64,000 nucleotides of DNA from Methylobacterium sp. BTF04 (GTDB lineage Bacteria; Pseudomonadota; Alphaproteobacteria; Rhizobiales; Beijerinckiaceae), in contig NZ_JAAHTB010000001.1 in NCBI RefSeq assembly GCF_010692745.1, positions 62,001 through 126,000 on the forward strand, in the 5' to 3' direction. Of the stretch, positions 8,967 through 17,385 are shown piece after piece (position 1 is the stretch's first letter; every line of letters starts with the position of its first letter). Made by a program: the position numbers and the translations under genes. The notes beneath the pieces are model-generated. The model was not told the origin of the DNA and ran no database searches. It saw only the letters and a list, made by a program, of their open reading frames with translations.

Positions 8967-9356
8967 TCAACAGTGCAGCAATCCCTGCAACTGATGCAGG
9001 ATATCCTCTCCGGTGCAGGGCCGCGCAATGAAGCGGGCGCCGGGGGGCATACGCTCCGGGTCAGGGGCCGCACGGCCCGAGACGATGACGATGGGAAGCT
9101 GGGGCCGCGCCTGGGACACGGCGTTGGCGAGTTCGAAACCGTTGGTCCGGCCCGACAACTCGACGTCGGTGACGAGCCCGCAGATGTCGGGCCGCGATTG
9201 CAGGATACCGAGGGCCCGTTCGGCGGACGCGCATTGCACGGTCTCGTAGCCACCACCCTCGAGCACGTCGCCGAGGTCCATGATCGTCAGTGCCTCGTCC
9301 TCCACCAGGAGGATCACCGGCCGCGCGTCGCCTGAGCTCGTCGTCTCATCCACCAC
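8967..9356 (-). CDS. Single-domain response regulator
   Basis: 129 residues consisting of a receiver domain only. The acidic pocket is VEDE, the phosphoacceptor is Asp64 in LVTDVELSG, and the Ser of VIVSG is present. The usual Lys near the C-terminus is replaced by Arg (IARPCTG instead of xKPF), which may alter phosphorylation-driven switching. I start at the GTG at 9356 because a perfect GGAGGA stands 6 bases upstream; an in-frame ATG at 9425 lacks this. It ends 16 bases from the convergent sugar operon and follows bioA on the same strand. No partner kinase is adjacent. Confidence 0.85.
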   Translation of the reverse strand: MVDETTSSGDARPVILLVEDEALTIMDLGDVLEGGGYETVQCASAERALGILQSRPDICGLVTDVELSGRTNGFELANAVSQARPQLPIVIVSGRAAPDPERMPPGARFIARPCTGEDILHQLQGLLHC

Positions 9357-9463
9357 GATGCGTCCTCCAGACTGTTTCTCGGCAAGCAGGCCGGGGCGCA
9401 CACCATTCGCGGGCGCCGAGCCCATGCTAACCCAACGAGGAACCGCCTCCCGAGTTGCAGGGC

Positions 9464-10720
9464 TCACGGGTGCGTCGTCTCGCGCACGATGGCAGCGACA
9501 GCGGTAAGAAGCCGGTCGAGGTCGGACGCCGCGATGGTGAGCGCAGGCGTCAGGTAGACGATGTCCCCGAAGGGCCGGACCCACATGCCGTGCTCGACGA
9601 AACGCCGCTTCAGATCGGCGAGATCGGGAGGCTGCGCGAACTGGACCACGCCGATCGCCCCGAGGGTTCGCACGTCGGCGATCCCGGGCACCGCCCGCAG
9701 GGGCTCCAGGCCGGCGGCGAGGCGGACGCCGATGGCGCGGGCCTGATCGAGGCGCGGTTCCGTGGCGAAGAGGTCGAGGCTCGCCTCCGCCGCGGCGCAG
9801 GCCAGCGGGTTCGCCATGAAGGTCGGGCCGTGCATCAGGGCGGCGGCGGGGTCGTCCGACAGGAACGCCTCGAAGACGCTGCGCGTCGCCACCGTGGCGG
9901 CCAGCGCCAGGGTGCCGCCGGTGAGCGCCTTCGACAGGCACAGGATGTCGGGCACGATGCCGGCCTGCTCGCAGGCGAACAGCGTCCCGGTGCGGCCGAA
10001 CCCGGTGAAGATTTCGTCGGCGATGAGCGGCAGCCCGTGCCGGTGGGCGAGGCGCGCGATCGTCGCCAGCACCTCGGGAGGGTGCATCCGCATGCCTCCG
10101 GCGCCCTGGACCAGGGGCTCGACGATCACCGCCGCCAGGGTCTCGCGGTTGGCGGCCATGCAGGCATCGAGGGCCGCAGCCTGGCCGGCACCGAACGGCA
10201 GATCGCAGAACACCTGCGCCGGCAGATAGGCGCCGAAACGCCGATGCATCCCCTCCTCCGGGTCGCAGACCGACATCGCCCCCATCGTGTCGCCGTGATA
10301 GCCGCCGCGGAAGGCGAGGAACCGGCTGCGGCCGCTCACCCCGCGGTTGAGCCACATCTGCGCGGCCATCTTCAGCGCCACCTCGACCGCCACCGATCCG
10401 GAATCGGTGAAGAACACGTGGTCGAGGTCGCCCGGCAGCAGGGCGGCGAGGCGGCTCGCGAGACGTTCGGCCGGCGCGTGCGTCAGGCCGCCGAACATCA
10501 CGTGCGGCATCGCCTCGAGCTGGGCGGCCACCGCCGCGCGAATGTGGGGATGGTTGTAGCCATGCGCCGCCGTCCACCACGAGGCGATGCCGTCGATCAG
10601 CTCGCGCCCGTCGGCGAGCACGATGCGCGAGCCGTGGGTGCGCACCGCCTCGAGGGGCGGCATCGCCGTCTTCATCTGGGTGTAGGGCCGCCAGAGGGCG
10701 TCGCGGCGTGGGTCGGTCAT
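9464..10720 (-). CDS. bioA: Adenosylmethionine--8-amino-7-oxononanoate aminotransferase
   Basis: 418 residues, class III PLP aminotransferase of biotin synthesis. It converts 8-amino-7-oxononanoate (KAPA) to 7,8-diaminononanoate with SAM as amino donor. The N-terminus MTDPRRDALWRPYTQMKTA is typical, as is DGIASWWTAAHGYNHPHI. DEIFTGFGRTGTLFACEQAGIVPDILCLSKALTGG contains the PLP-contacting Asp and the Schiff-base Lys. It is divergent from bioF, 78 bases away. bioB and bioD are not in the window. Confidence 0.96.
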   Translation of the reverse strand: MTDPRRDALWRPYTQMKTAMPPLEAVRTHGSRIVLADGRELIDGIASWWTAAHGYNHPHIRAAVAAQLEAMPHVMFGGLTHAPAERLASRLAALLPGDLDHVFFTDSGSVAVEVALKMAAQMWLNRGVSGRSRFLAFRGGYHGDTMGAMSVCDPEEGMHRRFGAYLPAQVFCDLPFGAGQAAALDACMAANRETLAAVIVEPLVQGAGGMRMHPPEVLATIARLAHRHGLPLIADEIFTGFGRTGTLFACEQAGIVPDILCLSKALTGGTLALAATVATRSVFEAFLSDDPAAALMHGPTFMANPLACAAAEASLDLFATEPRLDQARAIGVRLAAGLEPLRAVPGIADVRTLGAIGVVQFAQPPDLADLKRRFVEHGMWVRPFGDIVYLTPALTIAASDLDRLLTAVAAIVRETTHP

Positions 10721-10798
10721 CCGAGCGGGATGCTCGGGCGGGCCCGGCGGGTCAAGCGCGACTTGACAAGCCGGGAGCCGCCGGCGCCTTCAGCGCCC

Positions 10799-11941
10799 AT
10801 GTCCGACAGGTCAAGCCTCGACGCCTTCGCGCACGCCACCCTCGCCGAACTCGACGCCAAGGCCCTGCGCCGCCGCCTCGTGGCCACCACGCGCGGGGCC
10901 GAAGCCGCGGCGCATCGCGACACGCGCGCCCTCGTGTCGTTCTCCTGCAACGACTATCTCGGCCTCGCCAACGACCCGCGCGTGATCGCGGCGGCCCACG
11001 ACGCCCTCGACCGCTACGGCGCCGGAGCCGGGGCCTCGCGGCTGGTGACCGGCAACCATCCGGTACTCGTGGCGCTGGAGGAACGGCTCGCCGCACACAA
11101 GGGCACCGAGGCGGCCCTCGTCTTCGGCAGCGGGTATCTCGCCAATCTCGGGATCGTGCCGGCGCTGGCCGGCGCGCAGGACCTGATCCTCGTCGATGCG
11201 CTCGGCCATTCCTGCCTGTTCTCGGGGGCACGGGTCTCGGGCGCGACGATGCTGCGGTTCCGCCACAACGACGTCGACCACCTGCGCGCGATCCTGTCCG
11301 CGCGCCGGGCCAAGCACGGGCGGGCGCTGATCCTCACCGAGCGGGTGTTCAGCATGGACGGCGACCGGGCGCCCCTGTCCGAAATCCTGGCGGTCGCGGC
11401 CGAGTTCGAGGCCTGGACCCTGGTGGACGACGCCCATGGCCTCGGCGTGGTCGAGGCCGGCGCGCGCGCGCCCTTGGAGATGGGCACCCTGTCGAAGACG
11501 CTCGGCTCGTATGGCGGCTATCTGTGCGCCTCGCAGGGCGTGATCGACCTGATGACCAACCGGGCGCGCAGCTTCGTCTACACCACCGGTCTGCCCCCGG
11601 CCTCGGCCGCGGCGGCGCTCAGAGCGCTGGAGATCGTGCAGGCCGAGCCGGAGCGGGCCGCCCGACCGTTGATGCTGGCGCGCCGCTTCACCGCCCGGCT
11701 CGGGCTGCCGGAGGCGCAGAGCCCGATCGTGCCGATCCTGATCGGCGAGGCGGACGCGGCGCTCGCCCTGTCGGCAACCCTGGAGGAGCGCGGCTTCCTC
11801 GTGGTGGCGATCCGACCGCCCACCGTCCCCGCCGGCACCGCCCGGCTGCGGGTGGCGTTCTCGGCGGCCCATTCAGAGGCGCAGGTGGAGGCGTTGGCGG
11901 AGGCGTTGGCGGCGCTGACCGCTTCCACCCTCCGAGGCTAA
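10799..11941 (+). CDS. bioF: 8-amino-7-oxononanoate synthase
   Basis: 380 residues, alpha-oxoamine synthase family PLP enzyme that condenses pimeloyl-ACP/CoA with alanine to make KAPA. SFSCNDYLGLANDP, the conserved DDAHGLGV and the PLP-lysine segment MGTLSKTLGSYGGYLC are intact. The start is the ATG at 10799 (MSDRSSLDAFAHATLAEL); the long open frame upstream is only the antisense of bioA. It shares a 78-base divergent control region with bioA, in which I see no recognisable BirA or BioR operator. Confidence 0.95.
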   Translation: MSDRSSLDAFAHATLAELDAKALRRRLVATTRGAEAAAHRDTRALVSFSCNDYLGLANDPRVIAAAHDALDRYGAGAGASRLVTGNHPVLVALEERLAAHKGTEAALVFGSGYLANLGIVPALAGAQDLILVDALGHSCLFSGARVSGATMLRFRHNDVDHLRAILSARRAKHGRALILTERVFSMDGDRAPLSEILAVAAEFEAWTLVDDAHGLGVVEAGARAPLEMGTLSKTLGSYGGYLCASQGVIDLMTNRARSFVYTTGLPPASAAAALRALEIVQAEPERAARPLMLARRFTARLGLPEAQSPIVPILIGEADAALALSATLEERGFLVVAIRPPTVPAGTARLRVAFSAAHSEAQVEALAEALAALTASTLRG

Positions 11942-11990
11942 GCGCCGGCGGAGCGAGTGAGAGGGGCGCGACCTTTTCGGATACGGCGCT

Positions 11991-12048
11991 CCCCTCTCCC
12001 GACCCTCGCCGATGCGAGGGCCACCCTCTCCCGCAGAGGGGAGAGGGG
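11991..12048. terminator. Nested hairpins, bidirectional terminator or REP-like element
   Basis: A perfect 10-bp outer inverted repeat (11991-12000 with 12039-12048) encloses a 7-bp hairpin with a 4-base loop (12003-12009 with 12014-12020). It sits between the convergent bioF and the acyltransferase gene. There is no T-run, so it may equally be a repeated extragenic palindrome. Confidence 0.55.
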
Positions 12049-12057
12049 TTGCTCACC

Positions 12058-15000
12058 TCAAGCCGCCGCGGTCGCCTCCCCGGCCGCCCGCTCGCGGGCC
12101 ATCTTGGTGACGCTGACCTGGTCGACCTTGCCGGTGCCGAGCATCGGGATGGCGTCGAGCACCACGACCTCGGCCGGCATCGCGATCTCGGTGGCGCCCT
12201 TGCCCTTGGCGAAGGTCTGGTAGGCCGCCCGCGTGGCGTCCTTCCGCTCGGTGAACAGCACCAGCCGCTCGCCCTTGCGGGCATCCGGCACGGCGGCCAC
12301 CGCGCTCGGGGCGTCGGGCCAGAGTTCGGCGGCCAGCGATTCGACGGCGGCCAGCGACACCATCTCGCCGGCGATCTTGGCGAAGCGCTTGGCCCGCCCC
12401 TTGATCGTGACGAAGCCCTCGGCATCGATGGCGACGATGTCGCCAGTGTCGTGCCAGCCATCCACCGGCGGCTCCAGCACGCCGGGCTTCTCGGCGCGCA
12501 GGTAGCCGAGCATGATGTTGGGCCCCTTCACCGACAGGCGTCCGCCCTCCTCGATGCCCGGGACCGCCTCCAGGCGGTGCTCCATGCCCGGCAGCAGGCG
12601 GCCGACCGTGCCGAAGCGGTTGAACATCGGCGTGTTGAGCGCGACCACCGGGCCGCATTCGGTGACGCCGTAGCCCTCCAGGATGCGCAGGCCGAATTTT
12701 TCGGCGTAGGTCCGGCGGGTCGATTCCTTCACCGGCTCGGCCCCGGCCACGATGTAGCGCAGGCTGCGCAGGTCGTAGGAATGGGCCATCTTCGCGTAGC
12801 CCGTGAGGAAGGTGTCGGTGCCGAACAGGACGGTGGCATTCGAGCCGTAGACCAACTCCGGCACGATCCGGTAATGCAGCGGCGACGGATAGAGGTAGAC
12901 CGGCACGCCGGAGACCACCGGCAGCACCAGGCCCGCCGTCAGCCCGAACGCGTGGAACACCGGCAGCACGTTGAACACCTTGTCGGTCGGCCCGAAATCG
13001 ATCCGGGCGGCGACCTGGGCGGTGTTGGCGAGCAGGCAGCGATGGGCGAGCACCACGCCCTTGGGCGTCCCCTCGGAGCCCGAGGTGAACAGGATCGCCG
13101 CCGGGTCGCTGCCCTTGCGCTTCACCAGGGGCCTGCGCGGCGCGAAAAATCCGCGGATCTTGTCCCCGGTGGTCACCGTGGCGCGCACGTCCTCCAGGTA
13201 GACCAGCTTGACGCTGCCCTTGATGGCCTCGATCAGGCCGCCGAGACGGCCCTTCTCGATGAAGGTGCGGGAGGTCAGGATCGTGTCGACCTCGGCCGCC
13301 CTGCAGGCCGACAGCACGTTGGCGGGGCCGGCGGAGAAGTTGATCATCGCCGGCACCCGCCCGGCGCTGGCGAGCGCGAAGAAGGTCACCGCCGCGCCGT
13401 TGGCGTTGGGCAGCATCACGCCGATCGGCTTGCCCTCGCCGGCCAGCGGCATGAGCTTGCGGCCGAGGATGTTGGCGCCCATCACCAGGCGCGCATAGCT
13501 GAGCTTGCCCGAGACCGGATCCTCGAGGGCATCGCGGCGCCAGCCATGGTCGGTCCCGGCCTGGATCAGGGCGCTCATCACGCTGCGATCGCTGTCGGAG
13601 GTTTCGAAGACCAGATCCGACATGATGTCGTAGAGGGCCGCGCCGGCCGCGCGGCGGCGGTTCTTGCCCTTGAGCGCCGGATCGATGGTGAGCCGGACCG
13701 GCGGCAGGATCGTCACGGTCACCTTCGGCCACCAGCGCCGGCGCACCTGCGCCCGCGACAACCGCGAAAACGCGGTCTTTTCCAGGCCCTCGATCTTCAC
13801 CGGCACGACCATGGCGTTGGCCTTGTCGGCGATGAGGCCGGCGCCGTCATAGACCTTCATCAGGCTGCCGGTGACGGTGAGGCGCCCCTCGGGGAAGATG
13901 ATCAGCGTCTCGCCGGCCTTGACCGCGTTGATCAGCGTGCGGGTGGCGAGGGGCCGGGTCGGATCGAGGGGCATCGCCTTCGTGAGCTTCAGGAACGGCC
14001 GCACCCACCAGCGCTGCGCGATGCCGCTGTCGATGGCGAAGACCGGCTCCTTGTCGAGGAGCGAGAGCGCCAGCGGCGCGTCGAGAAACGAGACGTGGTT
14101 GAGGGCGATGATGGCGTTGGGGCCGGCCTTGTCGACGTTGTCGAGGCCGCGCACTTCGAGGCGGTAGAACGCCCGGAAGATGATCGAGAGGAGGTCGCGG
14201 AACGGGCTCGTCGGCAGGATCTTCAGGATGACGATGCCGGCGACGAGGTTGAGCACGCTGATCAGCGTCAGGAGGGCGGCCATCGACCAGCCGGCTCCCT
14301 GCAGTGCGGCGAGGCCGAGGGCTCCCGTCACCATGAAGGCGGCGGTGAGGACGTTGACCGCACCGATGACGCGGGCGCGCTTGTCCTTGTCGGTCCAGGC
14401 CTGCACGGCGGCGAAGGACGGTACGATGTAGAGGCCGCCCGCGATGGCGAGGCCGGCGAGATCGAGGGTGACGCGCAGGCCCGAGCCGGTGGACAGGAAG
14501 GCCACCGCGCCGAGCGTTTGGCCGGAGACCGGCGGCAGGTGCGCCACGGTCCAGGCCAGATCGAGGCCGAAGGCGCCCATCAGCAGGGCGCCGATCGGGG
14601 TCGGCAGCAGCACGATGCGGCCGCTCGCCAGCCACGAGGCCAGCCCCGAGCCCACGGCGATGCCGATGGAGAACACCGCGAGCAGGGTCGTCACCACGGT
14701 CTCGGAGCCGTTGAGGCTTTCGCGCACCAGCACCGGCAGCAGCGCCAGCACCACGGCGCCCACCAGCCAGAACCAGCTCACGATGAGCGAGCCGCGCCAC
14801 ATCCGGGTGTCGCGCCACAGGTCGCGCAGCAGGCTGGCGGTGGAGCCGGCGATGTTCGGGTTGATGCGCAGGCCGGGGGCGGCTTCGCCGGTGGACGGGA
14901 TCGCACGGGACGAGAGCCAGCACAGCACCGCGAACACCATGATCATCCCGCTGAAGGCGAGCGCATCGCCGCCCATGGCGGTGGCGAGCCCGGCCACGAT

Positions 15001-15477
15001 GGTGCCGAGCAGGATGGCGAGGAAGGTCGCCGCCTCCACGAGGGCGTTGCCGGCGGTGAGTTCCTCGCGGCGGAGGTGATCGGGCAGGATGCCGTACTTG
15101 ATCGGCCCGAACAGGGCGGCGATCGTTCCGAACAGGCCGAGCGCCGTGAACAGGACCGGCACCGAATGCAGCCAGAACCCGAGGGCGGCGGCGCCGGCTG
15201 CGAAGATCTCGGCGAATTTCAGCCGCTTGGCGATCAGCGCCTTGTCGTAGCGATCGGCCATCTCGCCGCCGAGGCCCGACAGGATGAAGAACGGGCCGAT
15301 GAACACCGCGCCGGCGAGCGTCACCAGCATGCCGGAGCCCTCGGCCTCCCCGCCCCCGACCTTGAACAGGATCAGGAACACCAGGGCGTTCTTGAGAAAA
15401 TTATCGTTGAAGGCCGAGAAGAACTGGCACCAGAACAGGGGCGCGAACCGGCGCGTGGTCATCAAGCTACGAAACAT
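12058..15477 (-). CDS. Three-domain MFS/acyltransferase/acyl-ACP ligase (Aas-LplT type)
   Basis: 1139 residues with three functions in series. Residues 1-400 form an MFS domain with about 12 helices (FAPLFWCQFFSAFNDNFLKNAL), like the lysophospholipid flippase LplT. Residues 430-620 form a PlsC-type acyltransferase with the catalytic NHVSFLD and FPEGRL. Residues 650-1135 form an AMP-binding acyl-ligase with LFTSGSEGTPKG and GYGVTECGP. Together they would import lysophospholipid and re-acylate it with an activated fatty acid at the inner membrane. The start at 15477 has a GAGGAG 6 bases upstream; an earlier in-frame start at 15501 is weaker. It is divergent from a TetR gene with paired palindromes between them. 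Confidence 0.92.
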   Translation of the reverse strand: MFRSLMTTRRFAPLFWCQFFSAFNDNFLKNALVFLILFKVGGGEAEGSGMLVTLAGAVFIGPFFILSGLGGEMADRYDKALIAKRLKFAEIFAAGAAALGFWLHSVPVLFTALGLFGTIAALFGPIKYGILPDHLRREELTAGNALVEAATFLAILLGTIVAGLATAMGGDALAFSGMIMVFAVLCWLSSRAIPSTGEAAPGLRINPNIAGSTASLLRDLWRDTRMWRGSLIVSWFWLVGAVVLALLPVLVRESLNGSETVVTTLLAVFSIGIAVGSGLASWLASGRIVLLPTPIGALLMGAFGLDLAWTVAHLPPVSGQTLGAVAFLSTGSGLRVTLDLAGLAIAGGLYIVPSFAAVQAWTDKDKRARVIGAVNVLTAAFMVTGALGLAALQGAGWSMAALLTLISVLNLVAGIVILKILPTSPFRDLLSIIFRAFYRLEVRGLDNVDKAGPNAIIALNHVSFLDAPLALSLLDKEPVFAIDSGIAQRWWVRPFLKLTKAMPLDPTRPLATRTLINAVKAGETLIIFPEGRLTVTGSLMKVYDGAGLIADKANAMVVPVKIEGLEKTAFSRLSRAQVRRRWWPKVTVTILPPVRLTIDPALKGKNRRRAAGAALYDIMSDLVFETSDSDRSVMSALIQAGTDHGWRRDALEDPVSGKLSYARLVMGANILGRKLMPLAGEGKPIGVMLPNANGAAVTFFALASAGRVPAMINFSAGPANVLSACRAAEVDTILTSRTFIEKGRLGGLIEAIKGSVKLVYLEDVRATVTTGDKIRGFFAPRRPLVKRKGSDPAAILFTSGSEGTPKGVVLAHRCLLANTAQVAARIDFGPTDKVFNVLPVFHAFGLTAGLVLPVVSGVPVYLYPSPLHYRIVPELVYGSNATVLFGTDTFLTGYAKMAHSYDLRSLRYIVAGAEPVKESTRRTYAEKFGLRILEGYGVTECGPVVALNTPMFNRFGTVGRLLPGMEHRLEAVPGIEEGGRLSVKGPNIMLGYLRAEKPGVLEPPVDGWHDTGDIVAIDAEGFVTIKGRAKRFAKIAGEMVSLAAVESLAAELWPDAPSAVAAVPDARKGERLVLFTERKDATRAAYQTFAKGKGATEIAMPAEVVVLDAIPMLGTGKVDQVSVTKMARERAAGEATAAA

Positions 15478-15573
15478 CGGGGTCTCCTCAGGCGGCACCA
15501 TGACTGCCCGGCGTTCAACAAAGCGTCAAATTTCGCCGACATGCGGTGACCGGCCTCGCTCCGTTTCACCGTT

Positions 15574-15588
15574 TTGTACGACGTTCAA
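15574..15588. promoter_or_regulatory. Candidate TetR operator, copy 1
   Basis: TTGTACG-A-CGTTCAA is a 7+1+7 palindrome with one arm mismatch. It matches the second site at 15627-15641 in form (TTGNACG-N-CGTNCAA). It lies 97 bases upstream of the acyltransferase start, in the divergent intergenic region. Confidence 0.5.
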
Positions 15589-15626
15589 ACTATGGCCATC
15601 CCGTCGCCCGGCGTTCAAGCTTGATT

Positions 15627-15641
15627 TTGCACGTCGTGCAA
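15627..15641. promoter_or_regulatory. Candidate TetR operator, copy 2
   Basis: TTGCACG-T-CGTGCAA is a perfect 7-bp palindrome about a single central base. Its centre is 53 bases from the first copy, close to five helical turns, and it lies 115 bases upstream of the TetR start. Size and symmetry suit a TetR dimer. Confidence 0.55.
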
Positions 15642-15755
15642 TCTAACCCGCGAGGATGTGCCGGGCCGCACGCGGGGATCGGCCCGAACTCCGGGTTCCG
15701 GCGCTCGGACGGGACAGCGGTGCGAACAGAGACCTGACGAAGGGAGCGGCGCGGG

Positions 15756-16361
15756 GTGGCCAAGGCGGCAAAGCGCGGATCGGGTCCGCGCGGCGAACAC
15801 AGCCGGGAGGAATTCGCGGCCCTGGTCACCAAGGCGGCCGAGGGGCTGGTGCGGATGGAGGGCCTGCGCGGCCTCGGGATGCGGCGCCTCGCCAGCGTCA
15901 TCGGCTATGCGCCGAACTCGATCTACAATGCGGTGGGCGACCTCGACGCGGTGATCCTGCGGGTCAATGCCCGCACCCTGGAGCGCCTGCATGCGGCGCT
16001 GACCGCGGCCCTGGGTCCGGACCGCAGCCCGCGCGACAACGCGCTGGCGCTCGCCGACGCCTATCTCGCCTTCGTCGTCGCGGACCCGCAGGTGTGGAGC
16101 CTCGTGTTCGAGCATGCGCTCGCGCCGGATTCGGCGTTTCCCGACTGGTACGCCGAGGCCCTGTCGCAGGCCACCGACCTCGTCGACGGCGTGCTGGTGC
16201 CACTGATCCCGGACGCGATCGAGCGCCGCCAGGCGGTGGCGACCCTCTGGGCCGGCCTGCACGGTCTCGCCTCCCTCTCCACCTCGAACAAGCTCGCGGT
16301 GCTCACCCCCGAGCCGCCGCGCGCGCTGGCGCGGCTGCTGGTGGGGCGGTTTTTGGGGTGA
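15756..16361 (+). CDS. TetR/AcrR-family transcriptional regulator
   Basis: 201 residues, GTG start with AGGGAG upstream. The N-terminal helix-turn-helix (GLGMRRLASVIGYAPNSIYNAVGDLDAVILRVN, about 45-77) is clear. The C-terminal ligand domain has the LADAYLAFVVADPQVWSLVFEH pattern of the TetR_C_33/WHG-type group. It faces the acyltransferase gene across 278 bases that hold two similar palindromes. It is therefore the likely repressor of that gene and of itself, possibly sensing acyl-CoA or a lipid; the ligand is inference. Confidence 0.9.
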   Translation: MAKAAKRGSGPRGEHSREEFAALVTKAAEGLVRMEGLRGLGMRRLASVIGYAPNSIYNAVGDLDAVILRVNARTLERLHAALTAALGPDRSPRDNALALADAYLAFVVADPQVWSLVFEHALAPDSAFPDWYAEALSQATDLVDGVLVPLIPDAIERRQAVATLWAGLHGLASLSTSNKLAVLTPEPPRALARLLVGRFLG

Positions 16362-16431
16362 GCGGGAGGCAGGCTCCATTGCCGCGCCTGCTTCTCGACA
16401 CGCGGGTGCAGAGAGGGTTCGCCGGAGGGGA

Positions 16432-17175
16432 TCAGGCCGTCGGCTGATCCACTTCGGTAAAGTCGAGATTCATCGGCTCGGGAAGAAACGAAGCCGGCAC
16501 CGTCGGGGCAGCGTCCGGATCGGAGTCAGAGAGCGTGAAGCCGCCGGCCCATGCCTTGCCACTTCCGCGCAGATAGAAACCGAAATGCACGCTCTCGGCG
16601 GCATGCGGCACGTCGAGCACGATCCGTCTCTCTGTCCAGTCCTGCGACCCGGACAGGGGGCCATCGAGAACACGCTTCTCCATGTTGTCGAAGGCGAGCG
16701 TCTGATTCGCGAGCCCATCGACACGCAGCCACAAGGTGGCCGCTTCGACGACGGCTTCGGTTCGCAGATCGGCGCGCAGGCAAAGTCGCCGGCCCCTGTA
16801 CGGTAGGGCCGCGACGCTCTGCATCAGCGTGGCAAAACCGGCTTTCCCGGCGGGGTAGGCAGGATCGTCCGGCGCATAGCGGCAGCGAACCAGGGCCGGG
16901 TGGCCCAAGCGATAGGGCGTCGTCGGGTCGATCCCGGCCTCATACAGATGTCGCTGTTCACCGGCGACGGACCAGCCTTTCGGTTGGGCCAGAGCCGCGG
17001 TTTGACGCGGCGCCGCGTCCTCACTCAACCGGGCTGCCAGTATGTTCCAGTTGTCGAGCCCGTATTGACGGGCCACGATGTCGAGGCATTCGCCATGCGA
17101 CAGGGTCGTCTGTCGCCGGGCAAGCTCCTCGCGGAGTGCCCTGGCCATGATTTTAGCATCGCGATAGGTGCGCAT
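16432..17175 (-). CDS. Glyoxalase-superfamily N-terminal domain protein with unknown C-terminal domain
   Basis: 247 residues. The first 50 (RDAKIMARALREELARRQTTLSHGECLDIVARQYGLDNWNILAARL) match the short helical domain often labelled glyoxalase-superfamily (Glyoxalase_8-like). The rest looks like a beta-sandwich: LYEAGIDPTTPYRLGHPALVRC, then LCLRADLRTEAVVEAATLWLRVDG, and RRIVLDVPHAAESVHFGFYLRGSGKAWAGGFTLSD. The last segments resemble carbohydrate-binding-like jelly rolls found C-terminal to some transcription factors. No catalytic residues are identifiable. The gene stands alone. Confidence 0.75.
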   Translation of the reverse strand: MRTYRDAKIMARALREELARRQTTLSHGECLDIVARQYGLDNWNILAARLSEDAAPRQTAALAQPKGWSVAGEQRHLYEAGIDPTTPYRLGHPALVRCRYAPDDPAYPAGKAGFATLMQSVAALPYRGRRLCLRADLRTEAVVEAATLWLRVDGLANQTLAFDNMEKRVLDGPLSGSQDWTERRIVLDVPHAAESVHFGFYLRGSGKAWAGGFTLSDSDPDAAPTVPASFLPEPMNLDFTEVDQPTA

Positions 17176-17385
17176 GTCCTGTCCCTGCCAAAGGCGAACC
17201 GTCGGGATCAGTGCCTGCGTTGCTGACCGGTTCGCCCAAAAAAGGGAGTGGACCGTCTACACTCAAGATGCGTTCACCGGACCCGAAAAGGGCGCAGGCG
17301 GCAGGTTGCATCGACCGGATGCAAAGAGGAAGGAAAGCGCCAACTCCGTCAAGGGCACCCGCCTGTGCTGGTGGTGTTGAAAGCC

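Noticed and set aside
10721-10798. Possible biotin operator between bioA and bioF
   Set aside because: I could not find a BioR- or BirA-type dyad; only a TTGACA-like hexamer, which is not enough.
10708-15549. A 1613-codon open frame on the plus strand
   Set aside because: It is antisense to bioF's flank and the three-domain acyltransferase gene, has Arg/Gly/His-rich composition with no domain, and arises from high GC third positions of the real minus-strand gene.
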